From a bacterium (GTDB lineage: Bacteria > SM23-81 > DAOVCL01), in contig JAOZPP010000018.1 of assembly GCA_029932675.1 (NCBI GenBank), forward strand, positions 1-27,148: DNA of 27,148 nucleotides, given 5' to 3'. Shown here piece by piece: positions 14,303 through 25,100 of this stretch. Below the pieces are notes generated by a model. The model was not told where the DNA came from. It made no database searches and was given only the letters and a program-made list of their open reading frames with translations. Both the position numbers and the translations under genes were made by a program. How positions within the stretch are numbered: position 1 is the stretch's first letter; every line of letters begins with the position of its first letter.

Positions 14303-17080
14303 TTATTGCTTCCTCTGGTTGATCTTCCTCTTCAACTTCTGGGCATATTTTGACCAATCCCTCTCTTCAGGTTCAGGGAGGGAAGGTTCCAATTGTTTCA
14401 CCTCCAGCCCATCAATTTCCTCCTGCCAGTCCTCCTCTGCCGAGACCTCTACCACCTCTTCCTCCCAGCTCTGATCTTCCTCCCCTGCGGTCTTCCGCTG
14501 GAGGAGCTTACCCTTAAGTTCATTAACCAGCTTCTCCGCCTTTTCCGCAGGCGCTACTTTTTTCAGTTCTTTTAGGATGGAGCCGTATATCTGGACGTCC
14601 TCTTTACTTAACCCAACTTCCTCTTCCATAGGAGTAATTACTTCCGGTTGAACGGGCTCAGCCTCCTCTTGGGGAACTTGGGCTAACCTCTCTTGTCGCT
14701 CCTTCTCCCTCTCCAGTTCCCTCTTCAGCTTCTCATCCAAGAATCCCTTAGTTCGTTTAACAAATTCCAGCCTTTTTAGCTTTGTATTAAGCCGTAGGCT
14801 CTTCAATTCCTGGTAAATCCTCACTTCATCCAACTTTGTGAAACCATATTTCTCTGTGTTCAGCTCTTCAGCGATCCTCTTTGCCCCAAATTGAGGATGT
14901 TGCCTGATTATATCTAAGATCTTATTCCGATCCTCCAAGCTAACCCTCTTGATTACCTCGGCGGAACGAGACACCTTATCCAAGAGGCCCAGCTCACCAA
15001 ACCTTTCCATTCTCTTTTTATATCTGTAATAAGTGGAAGGAGATACATTGCTTTTCTCACAAGCAACTTTAACAGGAACTCCTGATTCCACCATCTCAAT
15101 TAATTTTTTCCTCTCCTTAAGCAGAACGTCATCGGCCATCTTCTTTTCCTTTATGGCCACTAAGGTGATATCGTCGTTCTGGGGGGCATTTCCGGTAAAC
15201 TCGGAGAGTGCCCCTTCAAGTTTCTCCACAAAGTCCTTAGGGGAGAGGTGACCATATTCCCTGATTAGATTGAGAAACCTCTCCTCGCCGAACTGCTCCT
15301 TACTGCGATTCATCGCCTCTGTTATTCCATCGGTGTAGATGACCAACATATCGTCCTTCTTCAGCTTAATGTTTTCTTTCCTAATCGATTTCTCGAATGA
15401 GTCCTCTTCCATGAGGTTAAGGCCTACAGGTATCCCCTTGGGATTGAGGAAATAAGTCTTCTTTGTTTCACCACGATAGAGGATCATCGGGTTGTGACCA
15501 GCGCTGGCGAAGTTTATTATCCGGCGTTTGGAGTCCAAGATAATATAAAAGATAGTTACAAACATCCCCTTTTTCACATCATCGGAAACGAAGTTGTTCA
15601 CCTTAGCTAAAACATCGGCTGCTGACTTGTTCCCCCTTGCTTCCAGCCTCAAGGCGGTGCGGATCATTGTCATTACCAAGGACCCCGGCACGCCTTTTCC
15701 AGAGACATCGGCGACCACTATCCCCAAAGTGTGATCATCCACCCAGACGAAGTCGAAATAATCTCCTCCCACCTCTTTTGCTGCCCGGTAGATGGTGCTT
15801 ATTTCATAACCTTCCACCTGGGGAAATTTCGATGGCAAAAGGGTGTGTTGGATCTCTTGGGCCACCTGCATCTCCTTCTGAAGCCTTTCCTGCTCTAAGA
15901 CATTCTTTTGGGCCTGTTTGAACTTGAGGGTGATCTCGTTGAAAGCCCTGGCTATCTCACCGAATTCGTCATTGCTCTCTACAGGTATCCTCGATTCTAA
16001 ATCACCGTTTCCTATCTCCAAGACACCCTTGGTGAGCTTCTGAATAGGTTTGACGAAGAAATTGGAGAGCAGATAGATGGCCACAAAGCCAGCAATCAGC
16101 CCTAAGATGGCGATGAGGAAGAGCCCCTTGCGAGCCTCGGCCACCCTGTAGCTAATCGCCTCTTCGGGGAGGCCCACATGGACGGCCCCAATTACTTTCC
16201 CCTTAAGCTTTATCGGTTGGGCAAGGTCATAGATGGCCCTGCCCTCCTTGGTGGTAAAGAGCTGGGGATCTCCGTATTTTGAGGGTTCGATCCCCGGGGG
16301 AGGGTTATATTTTGTCATTATCTTGTGCACGTCGGAGTGGGCCCAAATTGTGCCCTCCTCATCAAGGATGAGGGCATAGACTAAATTTGAACTTCCTCCC
16401 ACTGTGCCCTTGATCAAGTTGGCCATATCCAAATCGTAGCCTAAGACAAGAAGGTCAGCGCTGCTCGCCGCTAAGTTGCCTGCCACCCCGAGAGCGTCCT
16501 TGAGGAGTTTATCCCGGAGGGACCCAGCCACTTGGCGGCTGAAGTAGGAGTAGACCCCAGCAACGATAAAGAGCATTACCAGAGAGCCCCAGAGGCCGAA
16601 TTTTACCCTAATGCTCATCCCTCTTCTCTTTCCTTTCGGCCTCTTTGGTTTCTCAATGTATTTGACCATCCTCAGTTCATTTTCCTCATCCGTGGATTTA
16701 TACTCTACCTCGCTCATTATCTTCCGGATGAGGAAAATGCCCAGTCCACCCTTTCTGCCGGTCTTGATGTATCTCTGCAGGTCGGGAGGGGTATCAAGTT
16801 TGTCGAAGTCGAAGCTGCGTCCCTTATCGATTACCGAAAAGGTGATGTCCGTTGGCTTGATCACCACCTTCAGACCAATATCGCCTTCGGCATAATGGTA
16901 GGCGTGCCTGATTACATTGGTGCAAGCCTCCTCCACGGCCAGTTGGATCCCGGTGATCTCCTTCTGGGGTAGGGAGGTCTCCTCCCGGCAGAGGTGCCCC
17001 ACATAGCGCCGGATCTCTTCCAACTTTTCCTCTTTAGCTGGAAATGTGATGAAGATCTCCTTTACCGGCTTCTTACCCAT
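14303..17080 (-). CDS. Membrane partner-switch protein: HATPase kinase, sensor, HAMP, SpoIIE phosphatase and transposase-type DNA-binding tail
   Basis: 925 residues. Residues 1-145 are an RsbW/SpoIIAB-like HATPase (VEEACTNVIRHAY, DKGRSFDF, GGLGIFLI). TM1 lies at about 161-180, an extracytoplasmic sensor at 181-316, TM2 at 317-340, HAMP at 341-393 and a coiled coil at 394-418. The PP2C-type SpoIIE domain spans 420-645 with all metal aspartates (GGDYFD, ADVSGKG, TDGITEA, NDDITL). A helix-turn-helix follows (654-705: VKVACEKSNVSPSTYYRYKKR, GELGLLDK), then a winged helix (712-775) and an acidic coiled tail (780-925). The two DNA-binding parts match the N-terminal half of IS481-like transposases, without any catalytic domain. 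Kinase and phosphatase in one chain, both presumably acting on the STAS protein encoded downstream, plus a DNA-binding end, is unusual. GGAG stands 6 bases before the ATG, which abuts the PorV-TPR stop codon. Confidence 0.93.
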   Translation of the reverse strand: MGKKPVKEIFITFPAKEEKLEEIRRYVGHLCREETSLPQKEITGIQLAVEEACTNVIRHAYHYAEGDIGLKVVIKPTDITFSVIDKGRSFDFDKLDTPPDLQRYIKTGRKGGLGIFLIRKIMSEVEYKSTDEENELRMVKYIEKPKRPKGKRRGMSIRVKFGLWGSLVMLFIVAGVYSYFSRQVAGSLRDKLLKDALGVAGNLAASSADLLVLGYDLDMANLIKGTVGGSSNLVYALILDEEGTIWAHSDVHKIMTKYNPPPGIEPSKYGDPQLFTTKEGRAIYDLAQPIKLKGKVIGAVHVGLPEEAISYRVAEARKGLFLIAILGLIAGFVAIYLLSNFFVKPIQKLTKGVLEIGNGDLESRIPVESNDEFGEIARAFNEITLKFKQAQKNVLEQERLQKEMQVAQEIQHTLLPSKFPQVEGYEISTIYRAAKEVGGDYFDFVWVDDHTLGIVVADVSGKGVPGSLVMTMIRTALRLEARGNKSAADVLAKVNNFVSDDVKKGMFVTIFYIILDSKRRIINFASAGHNPMILYRGETKKTYFLNPKGIPVGLNLMEEDSFEKSIRKENIKLKKDDMLVIYTDGITEAMNRSKEQFGEERFLNLIREYGHLSPKDFVEKLEGALSEFTGNAPQNDDITLVAIKEKKMADDVLLKERKKLIEMVESGVPVKVACEKSNVSPSTYYRYKKRMERFGELGLLDKVSRSAEVIKRVSLEDRNKILDIIRQHPQFGAKRIAEELNTEKYGFTKLDEVRIYQELKSLRLNTKLKRLEFVKRTKGFLDEKLKRELEREKERQERLAQVPQEEAEPVQPEVITPMEEEVGLSKEDVQIYGSILKELKKVAPAEKAEKLVNELKGKLLQRKTAGEEDQSWEEEVVEVSAEEDWQEEIDGLEVKQLEPSLPEPEERDWSKYAQKLKRKINQRKQ

Positions 17081-18901
17081 CTATTTCTCCATCCCCCTTA
17101 GCCTTGCCTTTGCCTCCTCGAGGTTTCTTAGGGTGTTTCCATTGTTGGGATAATGCTCCAGGACTTTCTTCCAAAGCCTTATGGCCTCACGATAATTCCC
17201 TTGTTGATACTGAGAGAGACCCTCTAAGTAAAGCCTCCACACCTGGGGGTCTTTTCTCAGTTCGGCCAGAGAGGTGGGCTTGGCCGACTTGCCAATGGCC
17301 TTTTGGAGGTAATCCTTAGCCATTTGGTTCCCAGGCTCGACCTCTAAGATGGCGTTGAACTCCAGAATTGCTCCCTTATAGTCTCCAGTTTCAAACTTCT
17401 CCACACCCTTACGGATGTGTTCTGAGACCTTCAGCTTCTCCCTGGCCAGCTTCAAACCTCTCTCTGCCTCCGGATCTCCAGGAAGGAGGTCTAAGAGGCG
17501 GTTATACTCATCGATTGCCCCAATGAAGTTTTCTAAGGTCATATTTTCCTTAGCCTTTCTCCGATGGGAGGCTATCTCCTCTTTGAGGAGCCTTTCGATA
17601 CTTCCCAGGTACTTCCTCGCCTCCTCATTTTGGGGGTCGAGCTTGAGTATCTTTTCAAACTCTTCGATGGCTAAGTTATACTTGCCCCTTTTTCTATACT
17701 CCAAGCCTGATTTTATGTGGCCCTCAATCAGGGCCCTGTTTTTCTCTGCGGCGATGTTGGCGACGAGCTTCTCGTTTATCTCCTGGCTAATGGAGTCTAT
17801 TCTGGCGATGGCCCACTGGTTTTGGGCATCCCAGGCTAAGGCCCTCTGATATTCAGCTATAGCTCCAGAGAGGTCCTCCTTGTGGTAGAGCTCCTCGCCC
17901 CTTTCCATATGGAATTTTACCCTCTCCCTCTTGCGGGCCTCAGCCCTCCTTTGCTCCTCTTCCTGCCTTCTCCTCTCTTCAGCAATCCTCTTCTCCTGGA
18001 GGGTGGAACCAAACCTTGTGGTGAAAGAGATCCTATGGGTGAGGCCCAAGTCCTGGTAGGAGCAAAGGGCATAGTCGATTTGAAAGCTCCGGTAGCTTAT
18101 CCCCCCGCCAATGGCCAATTTCCCTTCATCCAGGCCAGACCTGAGGAAGAAACCCACCCGGGGCTCAAGTTGAAAACCCAGGTGTAACTTGGGGGTACAG
18201 CCCTTCACCTTGTCCATATCGATGGCCAAAATTCCCCATCTCCTTGCCCCGTTAGTCAGATCGTAGCTCAAACCAAACTTGAGGTTGAGGGGGGTTATAT
18301 CTGCCCTCTCCCTCAGTTTGAGGGAGACTCCGCCAATGTCCTGGAGATTTATGCCCCAATTTAACCTTTCCTTTATTCGACGAAGAAGTCCGAGATCGAA
18401 GCTAAAACCTGAGGCGGAGTAAGGACCTAACCTGTGGGTGAGAAACTTAAAGCTTAATCCCCCCTGGAAGGAGAAGGGGAGAGTAGTTCCCCAGGAGAGG
18501 AGGTATTCCGACTGCAGGTTCTCCCAATAATCCAATATTTGAGGACTATCCGTTGTATGGGGGATCCCACCTGTGGAGATCCAAATCCCCCCTAAGCCAA
18601 AGTTCCCCCACCTTAGGGTGGGATATACATATCCGACGAAGTTATAGTTTGTTCCCGCAAAGAGAAAGCAGCGGAGGGCGGTGAGTTCCTGTTGGCCCAA
18701 ATTGTGTAGCCCAGCAGGGTTCCAGTAGATGCTGGTGGCGTCATCGCTGATGGCCACGAAGGCTCGCCCCATCCCCATTGACTTAGCTCCGGCCCCAAAG
18801 CCGAATATGCTCCCCACCCCACCCTCCTCATCAGCAAAGGAGAGGGGTGAAAGCCCAATCCAAAGGGCAAGGAGATATAAAGTTGTTCTCTTTAAGCTCA
18901 T
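17081..18901 (-). CDS. PorV/PorQ-family outer-membrane protein with C-terminal TPR repeats
   Basis: 606 residues. Signal peptide 1-23 (LYLLALWIGLSPLSFA, then DEE). Residues 24-300 are a PorV/PorQ (UPF0164-like) beta-barrel, with the family start GAGAKSMGMGRAFVAISDDA and SIYWNPAGL and alternating barrel strands to FTTRFG. A charged coiled coil (301-330) leads to about five TPR units (332-370, 395-432, 447-482, 494-530, 555-590). PorV-type proteins are outer-membrane factors of the type IX secretion route; the TPR tail probably works in the periplasm, gathering partners or peptidoglycan. No Shine-Dalgarno sequence is seen before ATG. The stop abuts the start of the kinase/phosphatase gene (TAGATG), so an outer-membrane sensor or export component is co-made with the signalling proteins. 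An alternative is a general OmpP1/FadL-like transporter. Confidence 0.88.
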   Translation of the reverse strand: MSLKRTTLYLLALWIGLSPLSFADEEGGVGSIFGFGAGAKSMGMGRAFVAISDDATSIYWNPAGLHNLGQQELTALRCFLFAGTNYNFVGYVYPTLRWGNFGLGGIWISTGGIPHTTDSPQILDYWENLQSEYLLSWGTTLPFSFQGGLSFKFLTHRLGPYSASGFSFDLGLLRRIKERLNWGINLQDIGGVSLKLRERADITPLNLKFGLSYDLTNGARRWGILAIDMDKVKGCTPKLHLGFQLEPRVGFFLRSGLDEGKLAIGGGISYRSFQIDYALCSYQDLGLTHRISFTTRFGSTLQEKRIAEERRRQEEEQRRAEARKRERVKFHMERGEELYHKEDLSGAIAEYQRALAWDAQNQWAIARIDSISQEINEKLVANIAAEKNRALIEGHIKSGLEYRKRGKYNLAIEEFEKILKLDPQNEEARKYLGSIERLLKEEIASHRRKAKENMTLENFIGAIDEYNRLLDLLPGDPEAERGLKLAREKLKVSEHIRKGVEKFETGDYKGAILEFNAILEVEPGNQMAKDYLQKAIGKSAKPTSLAELRKDPQVWRLYLEGLSQYQQGNYREAIRLWKKVLEHYPNNGNTLRNLEEAKARLRGMEK

Positions 18902-18918
18902 TTGATCAAAGATTTAAA

Positions 18919-18982
18919 CACGAATTTCACGAATTTTAATTGACTTAGCTTTCAGTGTTCAGCCGTCAGCACTCAGCCAACG
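18919..18982. repeat. Short intergenic repeats upstream of the PorV-TPR gene
   Basis: CACGAATTT occurs twice in direct tandem (18919-18927, 18928-18936), followed by a run of TCAG/GTCAGC words to about 18982. Both are short-period repeats of the kind scattered in intergenic DNA of many bacteria. No clear promoter could be placed among them. Confidence 0.5.
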
Positions 18983-19004
18983 ATCTTTCTTCTTCCTCAT
19001 TGTG

Positions 19005-19062
19005 CCGTCAGGGCTCCTGCCCTGACGGACGGTGCTGGTGGCGGAATCGTGGTTCTGCCACC
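19005..19062. repeat. Two adjacent long-stem palindromes (REP-like)
   Basis: CCGTCAGGGC (19005-19014) and GCCCTGACGG (19019-19028) form a perfect 10-bp stem with loop TCCT. GGTGGCGGAA (19037-19046) and TTCTGCCACC (19053-19062) form a second 10-bp stem with one wobble pair. No T-run follows on either strand. Position is between the giant protein stop (19139) and the PorV-TPR start (18901). The sequence 19001-19016 recurs, inverted and with one mismatch, at 2522-2537. Confidence 0.65.
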
Positions 19063-19138
19063 CCTCCTTAAGGGTCTTCTTCCTATTTTCCGCCTTCCTG
19101 ATCTACTACTCCCCCATTCGTCTTCTTAAGTGTTTTGA

Positions 19139-22100
19139 CTATTTCACTACAGCTATCTTGGTCATTGCCTTCTTCCCCCCGGCCTCAACCTGACAGATGT
19201 AGACCCCATTTCTCACCATTATACCTCGCCCATTTCTCCCATTCCATTTTATGATATTCTTTCCTTCCTTTCCCCCTTCCTCCCCAGCCCTGCGATGGAG
19301 TTTTCTCACTAATTCGCCAGTTAAGGTATATATCCTCAAGGCCACATCGGAGTCCTTGGGAAGATAATAGACTATGTGGGAGAACTGGCTGTGGGGATCA
19401 AAGGGGTTGGGATAGCTGACCAGTGAACTCAGGTCTGCTTTTAAGACCACTAACTTCTTCGACCGCAAGGGGAAGCCCTCTGCAGAGCCGACATAGGCCT
19501 GGCCGATGGGGACCCCCTCCACCATATCTGAGGCCTTAATGCCGGCTGAATCAATCACTACCCTGAAGCTCTTTCCCTCGCCTGTTGGGGAGATATTCAG
19601 GCTGAGGATGAGGGTATCCTTGTAACCAGGGTCTAAAAGAAATGGTGGCGATAGGGCTATCCTGACCTGATCGGCTTGGGATTCTCCCTGCCCAATTACC
19701 TGGGAACCTCTTTTGAGAAAGGCTCCGGTAAGAAATTGTGTTGGATGGAGTGGCTTATTCTTTCCATCGTCTAATCCAAACCTCAGCTCGGTTATCCCTA
19801 CCTTATGACCTTCCTCCCCGTTCTCATTGATCACCTCCAGGCCCAATATATCGACCTCCTCTCCTACACCCACGGAGATGGAGTCCAAATCCAGCGCGGA
19901 GTTCACCAGAAGGGATGGGGCCTCCACCCTGATCTCATCCACCGAGAAAAACTTTTGCCAAGGCGATTCATTGTTCTGCAGCCCATAAAGCCTTACCTGG
20001 GGTGGGTAGGCCTTGGGGTTGATATCCTGGGGAACGGAGTGCGGTTGGAAGCTAATCTCCGTCTCCCCCTCCCCCCACAGATAGGAGGTGGCCGGATTAA
20101 GCCTTGAGAGAAACCCCTGGGGGCCTCCAAATCGGATGAAGGAGGAGTCTGGATCGAGTTGGATAAACGAACTCCCACTATTCTTCACCTTAAGGGAGAA
20201 ACTCACTTCCTCACCAGGGCTGACCACTTTGGGCTTCACCGAGCCCTGAAGGTAGGATACCTTTGCCTCAGTTTTTACCCAAACCGTATCGGTTAAAGAG
20301 ATCGTATCCCCAAACCCCATCCCGTTCTCCCAACCCAAGAGTATAAGTCGGATATCTGTATACTGGGATGGATCAAGTCCCATCAACTTCTGGTTAAAGG
20401 AAAGCAGGGCTGAACCTCCACCAGGTATGTGGGTAGTTGATTTCAAGTAAGAGGAGTAGCCACCCATCTGGATCATTGTCCTTGCCGTGTCCAGGTTGAC
20501 CCCGGCCTCACCCCTGTTCGCTACCTCTAAAGAGAAACCTACCTTTTCCCCCTGATATATCTGCCGAGGGGAAAGGCCTCCTTGATAGACGAGTTGAGCC
20601 CTTCTCTCCACTCTGATCTGAGGCAGATCTGGGGTTGAGCTGGAGCTAAAAAAGAAGGAGTCGGGATAGCCGTTTTCCCACCCCACCAGAGAGATTATCG
20701 GTTTATAATTTCCTGATTTCAGGGAATCGGGGGCTCTCCCTTCAAAGGTGAGAAGGGTTTGGGTCATCACTCCTCGCGGAGAGCTTAGCTTTACTGCCTT
20801 CCTTCTACTGTGATCGAAAGTAGGGGAACCCCCACCGGAGATGATCGGGGGCTCGGTGGTAAGATTGGCCACCAGAGTGTCCCCCTCCTGGTCGAAGATG
20901 ATAAATTTTGATTTGGCCTTCTCTAATACCACATCCGCCTCTCCGGAGTTGCTTACCCACAGCTCAAATACTCCCGGTTTTCCACTGGAGACAACCGTAT
21001 CTTGGCCTCCCACCAGAGTGATTGAAGCAGGGGTCTGAACCAATAGGGCCAAAGGGACCGAAAGTTCCTGGTGAAAAGGTGCACTGTTTTCCTCTCCCAC
21101 TAAGGTGAGGAGTATATCCCAATAACCCAAGGAATCCACCTCTGTGGACTGGAAGCCAATAGGGGTTATTGCGCCATTCCCTTGTATGGTGGTTGTGCTA
21201 TCCAACCAGGCCCTGAATCCGGTAAACTCCAGCTTGGTAGAATCGGGGGATAAAGTCACCTTAGCCTCTCCATTATTTTTCAAGCTTATAGAGAACTTTC
21301 TCATCTGCCCTTGAGAGACCGTATCTGGATCAAGAGAGAGGTATTCCAATGAGGCTGGAATCTGAACTAAGAGGCTCTCTGGCCTCTGAGCCCCTGGAGC
21401 CCAGAGCTGCAGATCGCTGTTTATGTCCCTCCCCCAGGCCTGGGCGTCGATTTTCACCCAACCAGGTGGAGTACTCACCCCTATCTTTAGCCCAAATTGA
21501 TAGGTTTTGGGGTAACCACCACCAACGATGGTATCAGGGAGGGTGCCTATTAGGCTATCCCGGATACCGGCCCCCTCCGGGAGAACCAACTTTAGGCTGT
21601 CTAAGATCGCCTCTGCCCCTCCCTGGTCCTTCACCTCCACCGCCAAGTAAACCCCCTCCTGTCCCTGGGAAACTATGGGGGGGTAGGGGGAGAGGTCCTC
21701 AATGACTATCGACGCTCCCCCCACCGTTTCAATTCCTAAGCTGTCCTGGGGTACAGAGGAGTAGGAAGGTTGGTCGGAGTTTTCATCTAAGGGGAGGGTA
21801 TCAATCTCCACGGTTATGTGGGACCTGGTCGTGGGGTTATCAGGGGCTTTAACCCTCCAGGTGACTGGTTCATGGACCTGAAAGGGTTTGTTTAGGGAAT
21901 CCGTTGTGCATCCAGTTAGACCAAAGTCTATGGAGAGCCTTCCGGAGCCATAAACTCCGGCACGGCCCATATTTTCCACCAAAGCCTCTATGGTGAACTC
22001 CTGCCCAGTGGAGAGGATTCCATCTCGGGCATCAGGTGGGTCGGTAATGGAGAGGCTGAGTCTGAGATCTGACCTGGGAAGGAGGTAAATTTCTATGCTA

Positions 22101-25100
22101 TCCGCTCCCTCTACTGCCTGGCCACTGTTTTCATCCCAGCCCTGGGTGGTAACCTTGAGCCATCTTCCGGCTAAACTTGTATCCTGGGGGGCCTTTACCC
22201 TCCAGGTTACCTCACCCAGAGAAGCATCCTTCTTAGTAGGTTCGTCCGTTAAGTAACCAATAGGGAGGTTAATGGTAGCACTCGTTCCTATAACCGTTGA
22301 GGTGGCAAAGACCTTTGTTCTCACGGTAAAATACTGATCCGTAGAGAGGGTGTCATCCCTGGCCCCAGCCGGTTCGCTGACTTCCACTGTATCGGTTAGC
22401 ACCCCCTTCTCCAGAACAACAACTCCTACTGAATCCCTCCCTTCGCTGACCCAAGCTGTTTGGTCAGAGTTGACATCCAGGGGAGGGTTGGTTAACCTCG
22501 CCACAAGCCAGGAAAGGGGGAGAGGGGTTTCCGGTGCGCTAATCTCCCAGCTCACTGAACAAGTAGGAGCTCCATTAAGGTAGAAGGTGCGCGTGGAATC
22601 CTCAGTCCAGAATCCCACCTCCCCAGTTATCAGGCTAAGCTCTCCAGGGCCGGTTACTCCGGCGGATCCCTTGTTCTCTACCCAGGCGGTGAGAACGAAC
22701 TGTTGATCTGTGGAGAGGGTATCATCTGTGGCCCCAGAAGGGGTGGTGATCTGGGTGGAGACGGCCAAATCGGCTCTCCTTACGGTCTCAATCATAATTG
22801 TATCAATTAAAACACTAACCAAGGCTGTGGAATCTGTATTCTCGTCATTAGGAACCGCGTTCATCCTCATGGTCAGTTCACTAAGGGAAATGGCACTATC
22901 AGGGGCAGAGAGAAACCACCTGACCGTATCCCCTGGGATAAATGCCTGGGAGGTATCGTCGGAGAGGAGGGTAAGGCCGGTGTTGCCCAAGTCGATCTTT
23001 AATCTGCCTGTGGAATCTACTCCTGCTTGGCCTTGGTTGGTGACTAACCCATCCACCTCAAACCACTGGTGGGTGGAGACAACACCATCTCTTGCTCCTT
23101 CAGGGGAGTTAATAAATGAGAAAAGCTTTAAATCTGCCCTCTCTATGGTTTTCACCAGGATTGTATCCAAACTTTGCACTGGTATCCCGCTGTTCTGATC
23201 AATTCCCTGGGCCTCGATGAGGATAATCGAATCTAAGAGGACGGGGACCGATGGTGCCCTTAACCTCCAAGTAACTTTCCCATCTACCGGTTTTTGCACG
23301 GAGTCACTGAGTAAGGTATAGCCTACGGGGTATCTTTCCAAGAAGCCAAGTGTATCTATCAGGTTAGGGGTGGCGGAGATAGTGGCATTCACCCAAAAGT
23401 CCTGATCGGTAGATAATGTTCCATCACTGGCCCCGACTGGACTGCTGATTTGAGCAATAATAGCTACACTTCCCGCATAAACAGTGGTAATGGGGATGCC
23501 CTCCTCCCATCTATTCACCCAGGCATCCGCGTCGGTGTTCTCATCCTTGGGTGGTTGAATTAATCTCACCTTAATTGTATCCAGGGCTTGGCTCGTCTCC
23601 GGAGACTGAACCTCAAATTCGGCCGTATCTCCCACCTCAATTTGGACGGGGTTAGAACCAGAATATAGGGTATATCCTGAAGGGAGGGAGAGGTTTAAAT
23701 AGCCTTGGCCATAGGTTCCGGCTTCACCTAAATTTTCCATCCAGGACTTGAGGGTGAAGACCTGATTGGTAGAAACGGTGTCCTCTGGTGCTCCTGGCAG
23801 GCGAATAATTTCGAGGTTAGTAGAGAGCTCAGCCCTTCTCACTGTAACTACCCAGATGCTATCCTCCCCTTTGTTCACAAAGGCGGGTTGATGGGTGTTG
23901 GCATCCAAGGGAGAGGTGCTTATCTGGGCCGATAACAGCTCAGGTGTTCGGGAGGAATCAGGAGCCGTTACCTCCCAAATGCGGGGGGAGCCAACGGTAA
24001 AATTGATACTGGTATCCTCCGTCGAGTAGCCAGGGGGTAGGTTCAGGGCGATAGTCCCGGAGTCCTCCACTCCTGCCTCCCCTCCGTTAGTAACCAGGGC
24101 CATGACCTGAAATGACTGCTGGGTGGAGAGGGTATCGTCACACGCTCCCGCAGGGGAGTCAATCCATATCGATAGGTTTAAATTGGCCTGGGTCTGCACC
24201 TGGAAGGGGTGGTTACCCCAGATCTCTTCTTCTATCTTTGCCTGACTGGTCAGATCCTCTCCCCAGAAGAACCCCCTGATCGTGGCCGTTCCCAGGGTAG
24301 TCCCCGTGGAATCGACCAGGAAGGCTAAACTGTCAGTTTTCCCACCGGAGATGATGGTACTGCCACTTCCTTCAAACGTTTGGGGTTCCTGGATAGTATA
24401 TTCCCCAGTTACCTCACCACCAATATAGAACCTTACTTTGCTACTATCCAACCTAACGGAAGCATCTCCAGAGTTGGAGATAATCAGAAAGACTTGCCAG
24501 TCAACCCCTTGGTTCTGGTTTACCTTAGATTGGGAGGGTCTTACGGAAAGTAAGTTAATGCCGGCAGGAGCCTCCACCTCCCAACTATCCGTTTGGTTGG
24601 CTCCTATGTCTGATGTAGGATAATTTGAATTGGCATCTCGGCCAAAGATCTTTCCATCCAGAGTGGTTAAGCCTTGGGGGGCATTTCCTTCCACATCAAC
24701 CAAAAAGCTATAAACTGTGTCTTCGGTGCTACCAGGGATTTCGGTCGGGCCGTTATTCAGTTGCACCTGATAATAGGGGCTTACATCAGTGGCCCCCTGC
24801 CAGAAGGTCAAATCAACACTGTCCACGAGAGCAGTTGCTTGACCGTTATTGTCCACAATCAAACTGACTGTTATACCTGACTGTCCCTGATTTACAGTAG
24901 TTGGGAAGGTTTCTATCTTATCCAGAACCAGAGAAGCTGGGGTCTGCACCACCCAGTTGTGGGGTTGGGAAGGGGAGCTGTCTGAGATCTGGTTACCGGA
25001 GTTGGCATCTGTCCCTGTAACAGTTCCCTTGATGGTTACAGTTCCTAGATGGGCGTTATTTCTTACCTTCACCTGATAGGAGAAGGTACGGGAGCTCGAA

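Noticed and set aside
14972-15135. Inserted transposase fragment (IS481-like HTH) as a separate pseudogene
   Set aside because: The HTH region is in frame with the SpoIIE domain, no inverted repeats or target duplications flank it, and a related domain is fused to the STAS protein, so it appears to be a kept domain rather than insertion debris.
22710-23198. Plus-strand ORF of 162 codons inside the giant protein gene
   Set aside because: It is a mirror of the repetitive minus-strand coding sequence; it has no domain, and the minus-strand frame is clearly coding throughout.
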